The notes below the pieces were generated by a model. The model made no database searches. It was not told the origin of the DNA and saw only the letters and a list, made by a program, of their open reading frames with translations. Positions 7,024 to 14,265 of a stretch of DNA of 19,943 bases are shown piece by piece; positions within the stretch are counted from its first letter, which is position 1; every line of letters begins with the position of its first letter. This DNA is from Syntrophaceae bacterium UBA4059. GTDB lineage: Bacteria > Desulfobacterota > Syntrophia > Syntrophales > Smithellaceae. The translations under genes and the position numbers were made by a program. Location: NCBI GenBank assembly GCA_002382045.1, contig DFZJ01000194.1, positions 8,116 through 28,058 on the forward strand. Reading direction: 5' to 3'.

Positions 7024-7058
7024 TGGATGGTGGATAGTTTATAGTGGATGGTGGATAG
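7021..7058 (+). repeat. 17-bp direct repeat TAGTGGATGGTGGATAG, two copies
   Basis: Two identical 17-bp copies lie at 7021-7037 and 7042-7058, separated by TTTA. The first copy contains the kdsA stop codon. The 13-bp core TGGATGGTGGATA recurs at 14190-14202 just after rapZ, another gene end. This suggests a short dispersed or slippage-prone intergenic repeat; no function is known to me. Confidence 0.75.
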
Positions 7059-7075
7059 GTAGAGGGGAATACAAA

Positions 7076-7615
7076 TTGAAAAGAAATATTCAGGAAAAAT
7101 TAAAAAAAATAAAGATGTTGATTCTGGATGTGGACGGGGTGATGACCGACGGGAAAATTATCATGGACAGCGACGGGCGTGAGATGAAAAACTTTAATGT
7201 TCGCGACGGTCATGGGTTGATCATGATTCAACGCCACGGCATACAGGTTGCCATTCTTACCGGTCGAACGTCAACCGTGGTTGAGCATCGGGCGCGTGAT
7301 TTAAAAATTACGGAAGTTTACCAGGGGGCGCTCAACAAGAAGGAAGTATTTGCGAAAATTCTTAAAAATAATAATTTAACGCCGGAGGCGATAGCTTATC
7401 TCGGTGACGATATTGTCGATATCCCTGTATTGAAAATGGCCGGCTTTTCTGCGGCGGTGGCGGATGCGTTGGATTTAGTGAAAAAAGAGGTTGATTACGT
7501 AACCGTTAACAGCGGCGGGCAAGGTGCCGTAAGGGAAATATGTGAGATGTTGCTCAAGTCTCAGGGCTATTGGACTGAGGTCGCGGCAAGATATGATTTT
7601 ACCGATCTTATGTAA
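7076..7615 (+). CDS. kdsC: 3-deoxy-D-manno-octulosonate-8-phosphate phosphatase
   Basis: KdsC is a haloacid dehalogenase phosphatase that removes the phosphate from Kdo-8-phosphate, the step after KdsA. The 179 residues have the C0-type (capless) HAD layout. Motif I is LILDVDGVMTDG with nucleophile Asp18 and general acid Asp20. Motif II is LTGRTS (61-66). A lysine in NKKEV fits motif III, and LGDDIVDIP (109-117) is motif IV. The start is TTG at 7076, eight or nine bases after AGAGGGGA; no in-frame ATG near the start preserves motif I spacing better. It is clearly co-oriented with kdsA. A 175-bp gap separates it from lptC. Confidence 0.94.
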   Translation: MKRNIQEKLKKIKMLILDVDGVMTDGKIIMDSDGREMKNFNVRDGHGLIMIQRHGIQVAILTGRTSTVVEHRARDLKITEVYQGALNKKEVFAKILKNNNLTPEAIAYLGDDIVDIPVLKMAGFSAAVADALDLVKKEVDYVTVNSGGQGAVREICEMLLKSQGYWTEVAARYDFTDLM

Positions 7616-7790
7616 TCGAAAAGAGCAAACACGGACTATTCCGTTCTTACTTATTGTCGCGGGTTTTATCGGCTTGAGAATTTCCGCTTGATCACGGTCA
7701 GCAGACACCCCTGTATTGCTCCCGTCAATCTGAAGGGCATGACGCATCCGAATAGCTTTACACGGATGATGGCGAATGATATAAAGAATC
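7616..7790. other. Gap between kdsC and lptC
   Basis: No convincing gene was found. A small hairpin, ACGGA (7631-7635) with TCCGT (7640-7644), is followed by a T-rich run and might be a weak terminator. Nearer lptC, CATCCG and CGGATG form another short stem. A 32-codon frame (7593-7691) overlapping the kdsC end encodes a hydrophobic stretch but lacks a ribosome-binding site. No clear sigma-70 promoter stands out. Confidence 0.4.
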
Positions 7791-8345
7791 ATGAAGCTGA
7801 ATAAAAAAGCGAAAATTATAACAGCAGCCGTGGTGATTACGGCCCTCGTTGCGGCAGCCGTTTTTTTTGTCTTGCGGGAAATCGGAGAAAAGAAAGCTAA
7901 TGTGATAAAAATATCACGTGATCAACCGGATGTCACGATTCAGGATTTTATTTATTCGGAAGTTGGTAAGGATAATATCCAGTGGGAAATAAGGGCAAAA
8001 AGCGCTATATATAAAAAAAAGCAGAATTTTGCCTTATTTGATCGCGTCCAGATTAAATTAACCACATCGCAAGGTAAAGTATTTATCCTGACGGGTGATA
8101 AAGGTGAAATGCTGACGGATAAAAAGGATGTTGAAATCAAAGGTCATGTCGTCATCACATCCGATACGGGTGATAAAGTTTTGACGGATTACCTTCGCTA
8201 CAGCGATGTCCAGAAAAAAATCCATACGGAAGCGCCCATTGTCATGGAAAATAAACGCATTAAAATACAGGGAGTTGGCATGTCCATTTTGATAACCAAA
8301 GGCGAGCTTTCGCTTGCTTCAGGAGTCAGAGCTAAAATCAAATGA
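7791..8345 (+). CDS. lptC: LPS export inner-membrane bridge protein LptC
   Basis: LptC is the single-pass inner-membrane protein that takes LPS from LptBFG and passes it to LptA. The 184 residues have one N-terminal transmembrane segment (~9-28: IITAAVVITALVAAAVFF). A periplasmic beta-jellyroll of repeated short strands follows, including QDFIYSEVGKDNIQWEIRAK, GDKGEMLTDKKDVEIKGHV and VLTDYLRYSDVQKKIHTE. The YSDVQKKIHTEAPIV strand pattern is characteristic of the OstA/LptC fold. Sequence identity in this family is low, so position directly before lptA and lptB is strong support. Only a weak AAAGAA lies before the ATG. The gene ends 18 nt before lptA. Confidence 0.9.
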   Translation: MKLNKKAKIITAAVVITALVAAAVFFVLREIGEKKANVIKISRDQPDVTIQDFIYSEVGKDNIQWEIRAKSAIYKKKQNFALFDRVQIKLTTSQGKVFILTGDKGEMLTDKKDVEIKGHVVITSDTGDKVLTDYLRYSDVQKKIHTEAPIVMENKRIKIQGVGMSILITKGELSLASGVRAKIK

Positions 8346-8363
8346 CAGGAATGATCTATTAAT

Positions 8364-8912
8364 ATGAAAAAAATATATCTTGCCGTATTATTCGTTATAT
8401 TTGCAGTGAGTACGACGGTGTTGGCACAGGTTGGCCCCAATCTGAAAAACAAAATGAATCAAAACGAACCGATTGAGATTGTTTCCGACAAAATGGAAGC
8501 TTTTCAAGAAAATAGATTGGTTGTTTTTTCCGGGAATGCCGTGGCAACGCAAGGGGATATTAAAATGAAAACGGATCGTCTGTCCATTTATTATAAAAAG
8601 TCGAATGATAAAAAGGAACAAATAGGACAAAAAGCAGTGGACGGGACGGGGGATCTTGATAGAATAGAAGCAACGGAAAATGTTGTCATCACACAAAAAG
8701 ATATGATGGCGACTGGAAAAGAAGCTGTATATTATCATGATAGTGGACAATTTGTCTTGACGGGGAACCCCGTTTTGCATCAAGGCAAGAATATCATCAA
8801 GGGATGCAGAGTTATCTTTTACAGTAATGAAAGCAAGGGCAGGGTGGAACCCTGTGCCGCGGAAAATTCAGGACGGGTTACCGCGACCATCCAGCCACAG
8901 AAGAAAAAATAA
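8364..8912 (+). CDS. lptA: Periplasmic LPS transport protein LptA (OstA-like)
   Basis: LptA forms the periplasmic filament carrying LPS from LptC to the outer-membrane LptD. The 182 residues begin with a clear Sec signal peptide (KK, hydrophobic core, cleavage near VLAQ at ~22). The mature part has the OstA strand pattern: PIEIVSDKMEAFQENRLVVF, GNAVATQGDIKMKTDRLSIY, then RIEATENVVITQKDMMATG and GQFVLTGNPVLHQGKNII. These repeats form the beta-jellyroll that cradles lipid A acyl chains. Length is close to that of E. coli LptA. An AGGA lies about 13 nt before the ATG, a weak Shine-Dalgarno. The gene sits between lptC and lptB, the standard order. Confidence 0.94.
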   Translation: MKKIYLAVLFVIFAVSTTVLAQVGPNLKNKMNQNEPIEIVSDKMEAFQENRLVVFSGNAVATQGDIKMKTDRLSIYYKKSNDKKEQIGQKAVDGTGDLDRIEATENVVITQKDMMATGKEAVYYHDSGQFVLTGNPVLHQGKNIIKGCRVIFYSNESKGRVEPCAAENSGRVTATIQPQKKK

Positions 8913-8952
8913 AAATATGCAGACTGGCTGACAGCCTTCGAATGGATGTAAT

Positions 8953-9675
8953 ATGAGTCATTTATCAGCAAAAGGACTGGTAAAAATTTATAATAAGCGA
9001 AAAGTGGTCAACCGGATTGATCTGGAAATTTCGCCTGGAGAAGTGGTCGGCTTACTGGGACCGAACGGCGCCGGCAAAACGACGACTTTTTATATGATTG
9101 TCGGCCTGGTTAAACCCGACGGGGGAGAAATATTTCTCGACGGCGAAGATATCAGTAAATATCCGATGTATAAACGGGCGCGCAAAGGGTTGAATTATCT
9201 GCCTCAGGAACCGTCTATTTTCCGTAAACTTACCGTGGAAGAAAATATACTGGCTATTCTGGAAACACTTGATATAAGTGATGCTGAAAGGCGAGAGAGG
9301 CTGAAAGAACTGCTGGGCGAACTGGATCTCACCGCGCTGGCGAAAAACCACGCATACTCTCTGTCCGGCGGTGAAAGAAGAAGAGTCGAAATAACCAGGG
9401 CCCTGGTGACGTCCCCGAAATATATCCTGCTGGACGAACCTTTTGCAGGTATTGATCCGCTGGCGGTGGCCGATATCCAGAAGATTATTGAGAAATTAAA
9501 GAACAAAAGGATTGGAATTATTATTTCCGATCACAATGTCCGGGAAACACTTTGCTGTTGCGACCGGGCGTATATTGTTAATGAAGGAGCGATCCTTGTT
9601 CACGGAGAACCGGAAATCATCGCGCAAAGTGAATTAGCCAAAAAAATTTATTTTGGCGAAGATTTCTGTTTATAG
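8953..9675 (+). CDS. lptB: LPS export ABC transporter ATP-binding protein LptB
   Basis: LptB is the cytoplasmic ATPase of the LptB2FGC exporter that extracts LPS from the inner membrane. The 240 residues contain every ABC motif: Walker A GPNGAGKT (36-43), Q-loop Gln85 in YLPQEPSIF, signature LSGGE (137-141), Walker B ILLDE with Glu162 as catalytic base, D-loop AGIDP, and switch His194 in ISDHNV. The insert YLPQEPSIFRKLTVEENI and the ending AYIVNEG are typical of LptB rather than of amino-acid transporter ATPases of similar size. GGATG precedes the ATG. LptF and LptG are not in the window, as usual. rpoN starts 27 nt downstream. Confidence 0.96.
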   Translation: MSHLSAKGLVKIYNKRKVVNRIDLEISPGEVVGLLGPNGAGKTTTFYMIVGLVKPDGGEIFLDGEDISKYPMYKRARKGLNYLPQEPSIFRKLTVEENILAILETLDISDAERRERLKELLGELDLTALAKNHAYSLSGGERRRVEITRALVTSPKYILLDEPFAGIDPLAVADIQKIIEKLKNKRIGIIISDHNVRETLCCCDRAYIVNEGAILVHGEPEIIAQSELAKKIYFGEDFCL

Positions 9676-9702
9676 AATCGCAGGGATGTCTGACACTCGC
9701 TT

Positions 9703-11175
9703 ATGGCATTTGAATTAAAACAAAATTTAAAGTTGTCACAGCAACTGATCATGACGCCGCAACTACAGCAGGCGATTAAACTTCTGATATTGTCCCGTCA
9801 GGAACTTGTGGATACAATCAACCAGGAAATCGAAGAAAATCCCCTGCTGGAAGAGGTTACTCCAGACGAGGCCAGCGCCGAGGAAGTTCGCGCTGACGTC
9901 GAAGACGATGTTCAGTCGATTGAAAAGGAAGAAAGTAAAGCGCCGGAACATACCGCGGAACTGACCGGCGAAGGTGACGGCCGCGAGGAGTTTGACTGGA
10001 ATAATTATCTGGAAGATTACGGCCCGGTTGGTATTTCTTATGACCGGGCTGATGGAGATGCCCCGACACTCGATAATGTTTTAACGGAAAGCCCGTCGCT
10101 TGTCGAGCACCTGATGTGGCAGATGAAATTGTCGCCTTTTACCGAGGAAGAAGTGCGTGTCGGTTCTCAAATCGTCGGCAACCTCGATCCCAACGGTTAC
10201 CTGTGTGCGACGCTTACGGAGATTGCCCAGCTGGAAAACGTAAGCGAAGACCGGGTTGAGAGTATTTTGAAAAAGGTTCAGGAATTTGATCCGCCCGGCG
10301 TGGCTGCCCGTAATCTTCAGGAATGCCTGCTCATTCAAGCCCGAATGTTAACCAAAGAAAATCCTCTTCTGGAAATCATCATCAGGGATCACCTGAAGGA
10401 TCTGGAACTGAAAAATTATGTTCATATTGCCCGAAAATTAAAGGTTCCGCTTCGGGAGGTGGAAATCGCCGTTTTACTGATCAGTAAAATGGATCCCAGA
10501 CCAGGCGCTATGTACTCGGAAGAAAAAGTTCAATCCATTATCCCCGATGTTTATGTTGTGAAATCGGGAGATGACTATAAAATCATTCTCAATGATGATG
10601 GTTTGCCGCGCCTTAGGATCAGTAATTTCTATCGTGAAATTATGGCCGGAGTCGGCGGACGGGACCATGCGGAAGAAGAAAACGGCAAGAAATATATTCG
10701 CGATAAGGTTCAGTCGGCAACCTGGCTCATCAAAAGTATCCAGCAGCGGCAGAAGACCATTTATAAAGTTGCCGAAAGCATCGTCAAACATCAGAGAGAA
10801 TTCTTTGATTACGGTATCGATCATTTAAAGCCTCTGGTATTGAGAAATATCGCTGATGATGTGGAAATGCATGAATCAACGATCAGTCGCGTCGTCACGA
10901 ACAAATACATGCACTCTCACCGCGGCATCTTTGAAATGAAATATTTTTTCGGCAGTTCTATCCAGAGAACGTCTGGTGAAAATATCGCGTCGAAAAGCGT
11001 CAAAGAGGAAATAAAGCATCTTATTGGTAAAGAAAACCCTAAAAAACCATACAGTGATTGCGAAATTGTTGATTTGCTCAAGGCCAAGGGCATCGATATT
11101 GCCAGGCGCACCGTTGCCAAGTATCGGGAAATGATCGGAATATTGCCGTCGTCCAAGAGGAAGAAATATTTTTAA
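9703..11175 (+). CDS. rpoN: RNA polymerase sigma-54 factor
   Basis: RpoN directs transcription from -24/-12 promoters and needs enhancer-binding ATPases. The 490 residues show all three regions. Region I (~1-50) is Gln/Leu-rich (LKLSQQLIMTPQLQQAIKLL). An acidic linker covers ~55-110. The core-binding domain follows (~115-310, including FDPPGVAARNLQECLLIQA). The DNA-binding part has the helix-turn-helix around DDVEMHESTISRVVTNKY and the RpoN box ARRTVAKYRE (467-476), which reads the -24 element. Length is normal. Position between lptB and hpf is the conserved proteobacterial arrangement. It likely shares the lpt transcript; 153 bp with a candidate promoter separate it from hpf. Confidence 0.97.
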   Translation: MAFELKQNLKLSQQLIMTPQLQQAIKLLILSRQELVDTINQEIEENPLLEEVTPDEASAEEVRADVEDDVQSIEKEESKAPEHTAELTGEGDGREEFDWNNYLEDYGPVGISYDRADGDAPTLDNVLTESPSLVEHLMWQMKLSPFTEEEVRVGSQIVGNLDPNGYLCATLTEIAQLENVSEDRVESILKKVQEFDPPGVAARNLQECLLIQARMLTKENPLLEIIIRDHLKDLELKNYVHIARKLKVPLREVEIAVLLISKMDPRPGAMYSEEKVQSIIPDVYVVKSGDDYKIILNDDGLPRLRISNFYREIMAGVGGRDHAEEENGKKYIRDKVQSATWLIKSIQQRQKTIYKVAESIVKHQREFFDYGIDHLKPLVLRNIADDVEMHESTISRVVTNKYMHSHRGIFEMKYFFGSSIQRTSGENIASKSVKEEIKHLIGKENPKKPYSDCEIVDLLKAKGIDIARRTVAKYREMIGILPSSKRKKYF

Positions 11176-11226
11176 AGTCAAGGCTTTAAAATGGCGATGT
11201 AATCATCAGAGGGGGTAAAATTCCGG

Positions 11227-11255
11227 TTGACATTTGGTCTGGTCGCCACTATATG
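11227..11255 (+). promoter_or_regulatory. Candidate hpf promoter
   Basis: In the 153-bp rpoN-hpf gap, a perfect TTGACA (11227-11232) is followed by 17 bp and TATATG (11250-11255). The predicted start is about 68 nt before the hpf ATG. I looked for a sigma-54 -24/-12 site (TGGCAC-N5-TTGC type) here and saw none. This would let hpf be transcribed separately from rpoN, as expected for a stationary-phase gene. Confidence 0.45.
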
Positions 11256-11329
11256 ACTGACCTTTGTTTCCGGTAGTGAGGGTGTCTTTCTGGATATTGT
11301 GACTACCTAAATTTGATCAGGAGGAAAAA

Positions 11330-11857
11330 ATGAATATTTCGGTAACTTTCAGAACGGGTGAAGGTGAAAACTGGCAAAAAAATTATGTAGAGGAAAGAAT
11401 CGTTAAACTGAAGAAATATCTTGATGTGCCTTCCGAAACCCACGTGATCCTTTCAACGGAAAAGTTTCGTAATGTTGTGGAAATAAATCTGAGCGCCAAT
11501 GGCTGGGATGTGCATGCGAAAGAAGAAGATAAAGATATGCATCTGGCCATCGACAGTTGCGTTGATAAAATTGAAAAACAACTCAAAAAGCAAAAAGAGA
11601 AAATAAGAGAACACAAGCCCAGAAGTATTCGTCATGCAGACAGAAAGGCTGAAGAACTGGAAGAAGACGATTCTACCGCAAAAGTGGTCGAAACCCGTAA
11701 GGTCGTCTTAAAATTTATGTCGCTCGAAGAAGCGGTCCTGGAACTGGAAGGCAATAAAGCCCATTTTATTATTTATCGTGATTCGACTTCGGAAAAAATC
11801 AGTTTGGTTCATCGCCTTGATGACGGTAACTTTGCGCATATCGAAACGAACAGTTAA
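11330..11857 (+). CDS. hpf: Long-form ribosome hibernation promoting factor
   Basis: Long HPF binds the 30S subunit in the mRNA/tRNA channel and pairs two ribosomes into inactive 100S dimers. The 175 residues have two domains. The S30AE fold (~1-100) includes VEERIVKLKKYL, ending in a lysine-rich helix (DKIEKQLKKQKEKIREHK) that contacts rRNA. A charged linker follows, then the C-terminal dimerisation domain (~120-172; KFMSLEEAVLELEGNKAHF, then HRLDDGNFAHIE). The second domain makes it the long form, unlike the ~95-residue enterobacterial HPF found in the same rpoN context. AGGAGG sits 5 nt before the ATG, the best ribosome-binding site in this block. Confidence 0.95.
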   Translation: MNISVTFRTGEGENWQKNYVEERIVKLKKYLDVPSETHVILSTEKFRNVVEINLSANGWDVHAKEEDKDMHLAIDSCVDKIEKQLKKQKEKIREHKPRSIRHADRKAEELEEDDSTAKVVETRKVVLKFMSLEEAVLELEGNKAHFIIYRDSTSEKISLVHRLDDGNFAHIETNS

Positions 11858-11897
11858 ATCGTGTAACCAATTTATCTCAGAACCATGATGTTAAAAT

Positions 11898-11929
11898 CCC
11901 ATTCCCCACTCATCCTGGTGGGGAATGGG
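11898..11929 (+). promoter_or_regulatory. Perfect 12-bp stem-loop between hpf and ptsN
   Basis: CCCATTCCCCAC (11898-11909) pairs perfectly with GTGGGGAATGGG (11918-11929) around an 8-nt loop. No T-run follows on the plus strand, so it is not a standard intrinsic terminator. It may be a 3' stabiliser for hpf mRNA or control read-through into ptsN. The possible upstream ptsN start ATG at 11925 is buried in the stem, one reason to prefer the start at 11973. Confidence 0.5.
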
Positions 11930-11972
11930 GGCGATGATGGTGTTTCTGATTGCAAGGTCAGGTGTAGAGCAC

Positions 11973-12440
11973 ATGCGACTGGATCAAATGTTTAAAATAG
12001 AGTTTCTTTGTGATGATCTCTTGTCCCATTCCAAGACAGACGTGCTTGCGGAGCTGATTAATGTTTTGATTAAGAGCGGGCTTGCCATAGATAGCGCCAA
12101 AGCGATTGATATGCTGCAGCAAAGAGAAAAACTGGGTTCAACCGGCATCGGCGACGGCGTGGCCATCCCGCACGCTAAAGTTTCGGACATTGACGAAATT
12201 GTTGTTGTTTTCGGACGCAGCAGAGAAGGAATTACCTTTGATGCGATTGACGGAAAACCGGTTCAACTGTTTTTTTTGCTGCTGGCTCCGGAGAATTCGG
12301 CAGGGCAGCATTTAAAAGCCCTGGCCAGGATTTCCAAAATGTTGAAAAAACCCAACTTCCGTAAGAAACTTATCGATGCGAAAACAAAAAACGATTTATT
12401 CAAGGTGATCGTTGAGCATGACGCGTCCAATTCCCTGTGA
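11973..12440 (+). CDS. ptsN: Nitrogen PTS enzyme IIA (EIIA-Ntr)
   Basis: PtsN is the output protein of the nitrogen phosphotransferase chain (EI-Ntr, NPr/HPr, EIIA-Ntr), regulating potassium transport and other targets by its phosphorylation state. With start ATG 11973 it has 155 residues, like the family. REKLGSTGIGDGVAIPHAK contains the phosphorylated His67. DAIDGKPVQLFFLLLAPE is the conserved second signature. ATG 11925 would add 16 residues but falls inside a stem-loop, and the added residues do not resemble the family. The 11973 start lacks a strong Shine-Dalgarno. The end overlaps the start of hprK, suggesting translational coupling. Confidence 0.92.
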   Translation: MRLDQMFKIEFLCDDLLSHSKTDVLAELINVLIKSGLAIDSAKAIDMLQQREKLGSTGIGDGVAIPHAKVSDIDEIVVVFGRSREGITFDAIDGKPVQLFFLLLAPENSAGQHLKALARISKMLKKPNFRKKLIDAKTKNDLFKVIVEHDASNSL

Positions 12441-13305
12441 AAAAAGTTCACATCATCGGATGGTCACCTTGAAAATTTTGTTTCAGGACCGTCTGACTTT
12501 AGCAGGAATCCACGATATCTTTGCGCCGCAAAGTTGGAAAAAGACTTTTGTCAGGCCGCATGTCAAACTCTGCCGGACCTTAAAGAAGGTTCGTTATCGG
12601 GAAGATGCTCTTATTATTCTTGCACCGGCAGCGCAAAACAAGCTGATAGCGCTTGCCGATCCGTTGCGTCAGGAATATCTTGCCCGCCTTATATTGGGCA
12701 AGCCCGCTTTAATGATTTTTGCGCAATGTAGAACATTCCCGGCTTCCCTGAAAAAACTATTCAAAGATCATCATATTCCCATGGCGACTTCCCTGTTTCA
12801 TGAAAGCCTGCTGGAGAGCCGGCTCAAGGCGATCATTCAGGAAAAAATAAAAAAATGCGTTATCCTGCATGGTGTTGCCCTGCAAATTCAGGGCAAAGGC
12901 CTTCTGATCACCGGGGCCAGTGGAATCGGCAAGACTTCGACCGCGATCCAGGCCGTGCAGGATGGTTATCGCTGGATAGCCGATGATGTGACGGTGATTC
13001 AAAAACAAAACGGCCAACTGTTTATTTCCGGTCACACGAAAATCAAAGATTATTTACATACCCGGCAGACCGGAATCGTGGCTGTCGATGACGTGTTGCA
13101 AGCATCCGCGATTAAGTCCAGGACTAAACTGACGTCCATAATTGACGTGATCAGAACCGATACGGATCATGTTACCTTTCAGGTTGTAGATAAGGAAATT
13201 CTGGAATCCCGTCTCCCGTGCCTGCAAATCGGGATTTCCCGAACTGGATATTTAGACAAAAATCTGTTAAAAAAAGCGGCAGAAATTTTAGAAGGGGTTG
13301 GATAA
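12418..13305 (+). CDS. hprK: HPr kinase/phosphorylase-like protein with altered signature
   Basis: HprK phosphorylates HPr on a serine using ATP and reverses the reaction. From ATG 12418 there are 295 residues; TTG 12412 and ATG 12460 are alternatives. AAGGTG at 12402-12407 supports 12418. Residues ~15-145 resemble the variable N-terminal domain. The catalytic domain has HGV (151-153), Walker A GASGIGKT (166-173) and IADD (187-190), where family members have the catalytic Asp. The HprK signature, normally E-x-R-G-x-G, reads LHTRQTG (213-219): the Arg is kept but the Glu and first Gly are not. Overall length is near the family's ~310. Context (ptsN before, rapZ immediately after) is standard. 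Activity on HPr is uncertain. Confidence 0.85.
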   Translation: MTRPIPCEKSSHHRMVTLKILFQDRLTLAGIHDIFAPQSWKKTFVRPHVKLCRTLKKVRYREDALIILAPAAQNKLIALADPLRQEYLARLILGKPALMIFAQCRTFPASLKKLFKDHHIPMATSLFHESLLESRLKAIIQEKIKKCVILHGVALQIQGKGLLITGASGIGKTSTAIQAVQDGYRWIADDVTVIQKQNGQLFISGHTKIKDYLHTRQTGIVAVDDVLQASAIKSRTKLTSIIDVIRTDTDHVTFQVVDKEILESRLPCLQIGISRTGYLDKNLLKKAAEILEGVG

Positions 13306-14175
13306 TTGAAAAATCTCGATGTTGTCATTATTACAGGATTGTCTGGTTCCGGTAAAAGTACCGCGCTCCGGGCGCTGGAAGACATCGGTTATTTTTGTGT
13401 GGACAATCTCCCCGTGGTTTTACTGCCGAAATTTCTTTCGATTACCATCCAGTCTTCACCGCACATCAAACGGGTGGCCATGGTTATGGATTTGCGGGAA
13501 AGAAGTTTTGTCGAAAAATACCGGCGCATTTTTGAACGGCTGAAGGAAAAGGGATACAAAATTGAAATCCTTTTTCTGGAAGCCACTGAAGATTCGCTGT
13601 TGCGAAGATTCAGTGAAACCAGGCGCAATCACCCGCTATCCGTCAAGGGTTCCACCATTATGGATGGAATCCAGCTGGAAGTCGAGAAACTATCCTCGCT
13701 CAGGCAGATGGCGGATAAAATTATCGATACGACCACTTCCAATGTTCATCAGCTCAAAGACACCATTCAAAGACAATTTATGCCGTCATCCCATCAGAGA
13801 AAAATGATCATCAGTGTGATGTCTTTCGGTTACCGCTATGGTTTGCCGTCTGATGCGGATCTGGTCATCGATATAAGGTTCTTACCCAATCCCTATTATG
13901 TCGAAGGTTTAAAAAATTACGACGGCCATCATCCTGAAGTGGCAGCCTACGTATTGGATAATACGGAAAGCAAAGAATTTCTGAAGAAAGCAACCGACAT
14001 GATGAATTTTGTTATTCCTCTTTACGAGAAGGAGGGAAAAGCCCGCCTGACGATCGCTTTTGGGTGCACGGGCGGCAAGCACCGATCTGTCGTGATGGCA
14101 AACCAGTTCAGTTCACATTTCCAGACGATGAAGCACATCGTTCACACGACTCACCGGGACATTAATAAAAGCTGA
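13306..14175 (+). CDS. rapZ: RNase adapter / nucleotide-binding protein RapZ (YvcJ)
   Basis: RapZ in E. coli binds glucosamine-6-phosphate and presents the sRNA GlmZ to RNase E, so tuning GlmS and envelope precursor supply; other phyla have the P-loop homologue YvcJ. The 289-residue length is normal. The N-terminal kinase-like domain has Walker A GLSGSGKS (11-18), then YFCVDNLPVVLLPKF and a DLRE motif. The C-terminal domain includes SFGYRYGLPSDADLVIDIRF, NPYYVEGLK and FGCTGGKHRSV, the signature binding loop. The start is TTG 13306, immediately after the hprK stop, with AAGGGG upstream in hprK. The two are probably translationally coupled. GlmZ-type sRNA is not expected outside enterobacteria, so its target here is unknown. 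Confidence 0.94.
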   Translation: MKNLDVVIITGLSGSGKSTALRALEDIGYFCVDNLPVVLLPKFLSITIQSSPHIKRVAMVMDLRERSFVEKYRRIFERLKEKGYKIEILFLEATEDSLLRRFSETRRNHPLSVKGSTIMDGIQLEVEKLSSLRQMADKIIDTTTSNVHQLKDTIQRQFMPSSHQRKMIISVMSFGYRYGLPSDADLVIDIRFLPNPYYVEGLKNYDGHHPEVAAYVLDNTESKEFLKKATDMMNFVIPLYEKEGKARLTIAFGCTGGKHRSVVMANQFSSHFQTMKHIVHTTHRDINKS

Positions 14176-14189
14176 TGTTTGGTTGATTG

Positions 14190-14202
14190 TGGATGGTGGA
14201 TA
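14190..14202 (+). repeat. Third copy of the TGGATGGTGGATA repeat core
   Basis: This is an exact 13-bp copy of the core found twice after kdsA (7024-7036 and 7045-7057). It lies 15 nt after the rapZ stop, directly before the stem-loop at 14202. Both sites are at gene 3' ends. Confidence 0.6.
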
Positions 14203-14239
14203 AACACCCCTGCAGGGCCTGTGCCCGGCAGAGGTGTTT
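14202..14239. terminator. Stem-loop between convergent rapZ and M23 peptidase genes
   Basis: AAACACCCCTGC (14202-14213) pairs with GCAGAGGTGTTT (14228-14239) with a single C/A mismatch. The loop contains a smaller GGGC/GCCC stem. Position between two convergent genes fits a bidirectional transcription stop. Neither side has a long T-run, so efficiency is uncertain. Confidence 0.5.
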
Positions 14240-14265
14240 CGCTTGAACCTTGAACCGCTGAACCC

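Noticed and set aside
7021..7058. CRISPR-like array
   Set aside because: Only two 17-bp copies with a 4-bp spacer, and no cas genes.
7593..7691. 32-codon hydrophobic frame as a real gene
   Set aside because: It has no ribosome-binding site and overlaps the end of kdsC; kept only as a note on the gap.
11176..11329. Sigma-54 promoter or autoregulatory site in the rpoN-hpf gap
   Set aside because: No TGGCAC-N5-TTGC-like pair with correct spacing was seen; a sigma-70-like match fits better.
11925..11972. 16-residue N-terminal extension of PtsN
   Set aside because: The start lies in a strong stem and the added residues do not resemble PtsN; ATG 11973 gives the normal length.
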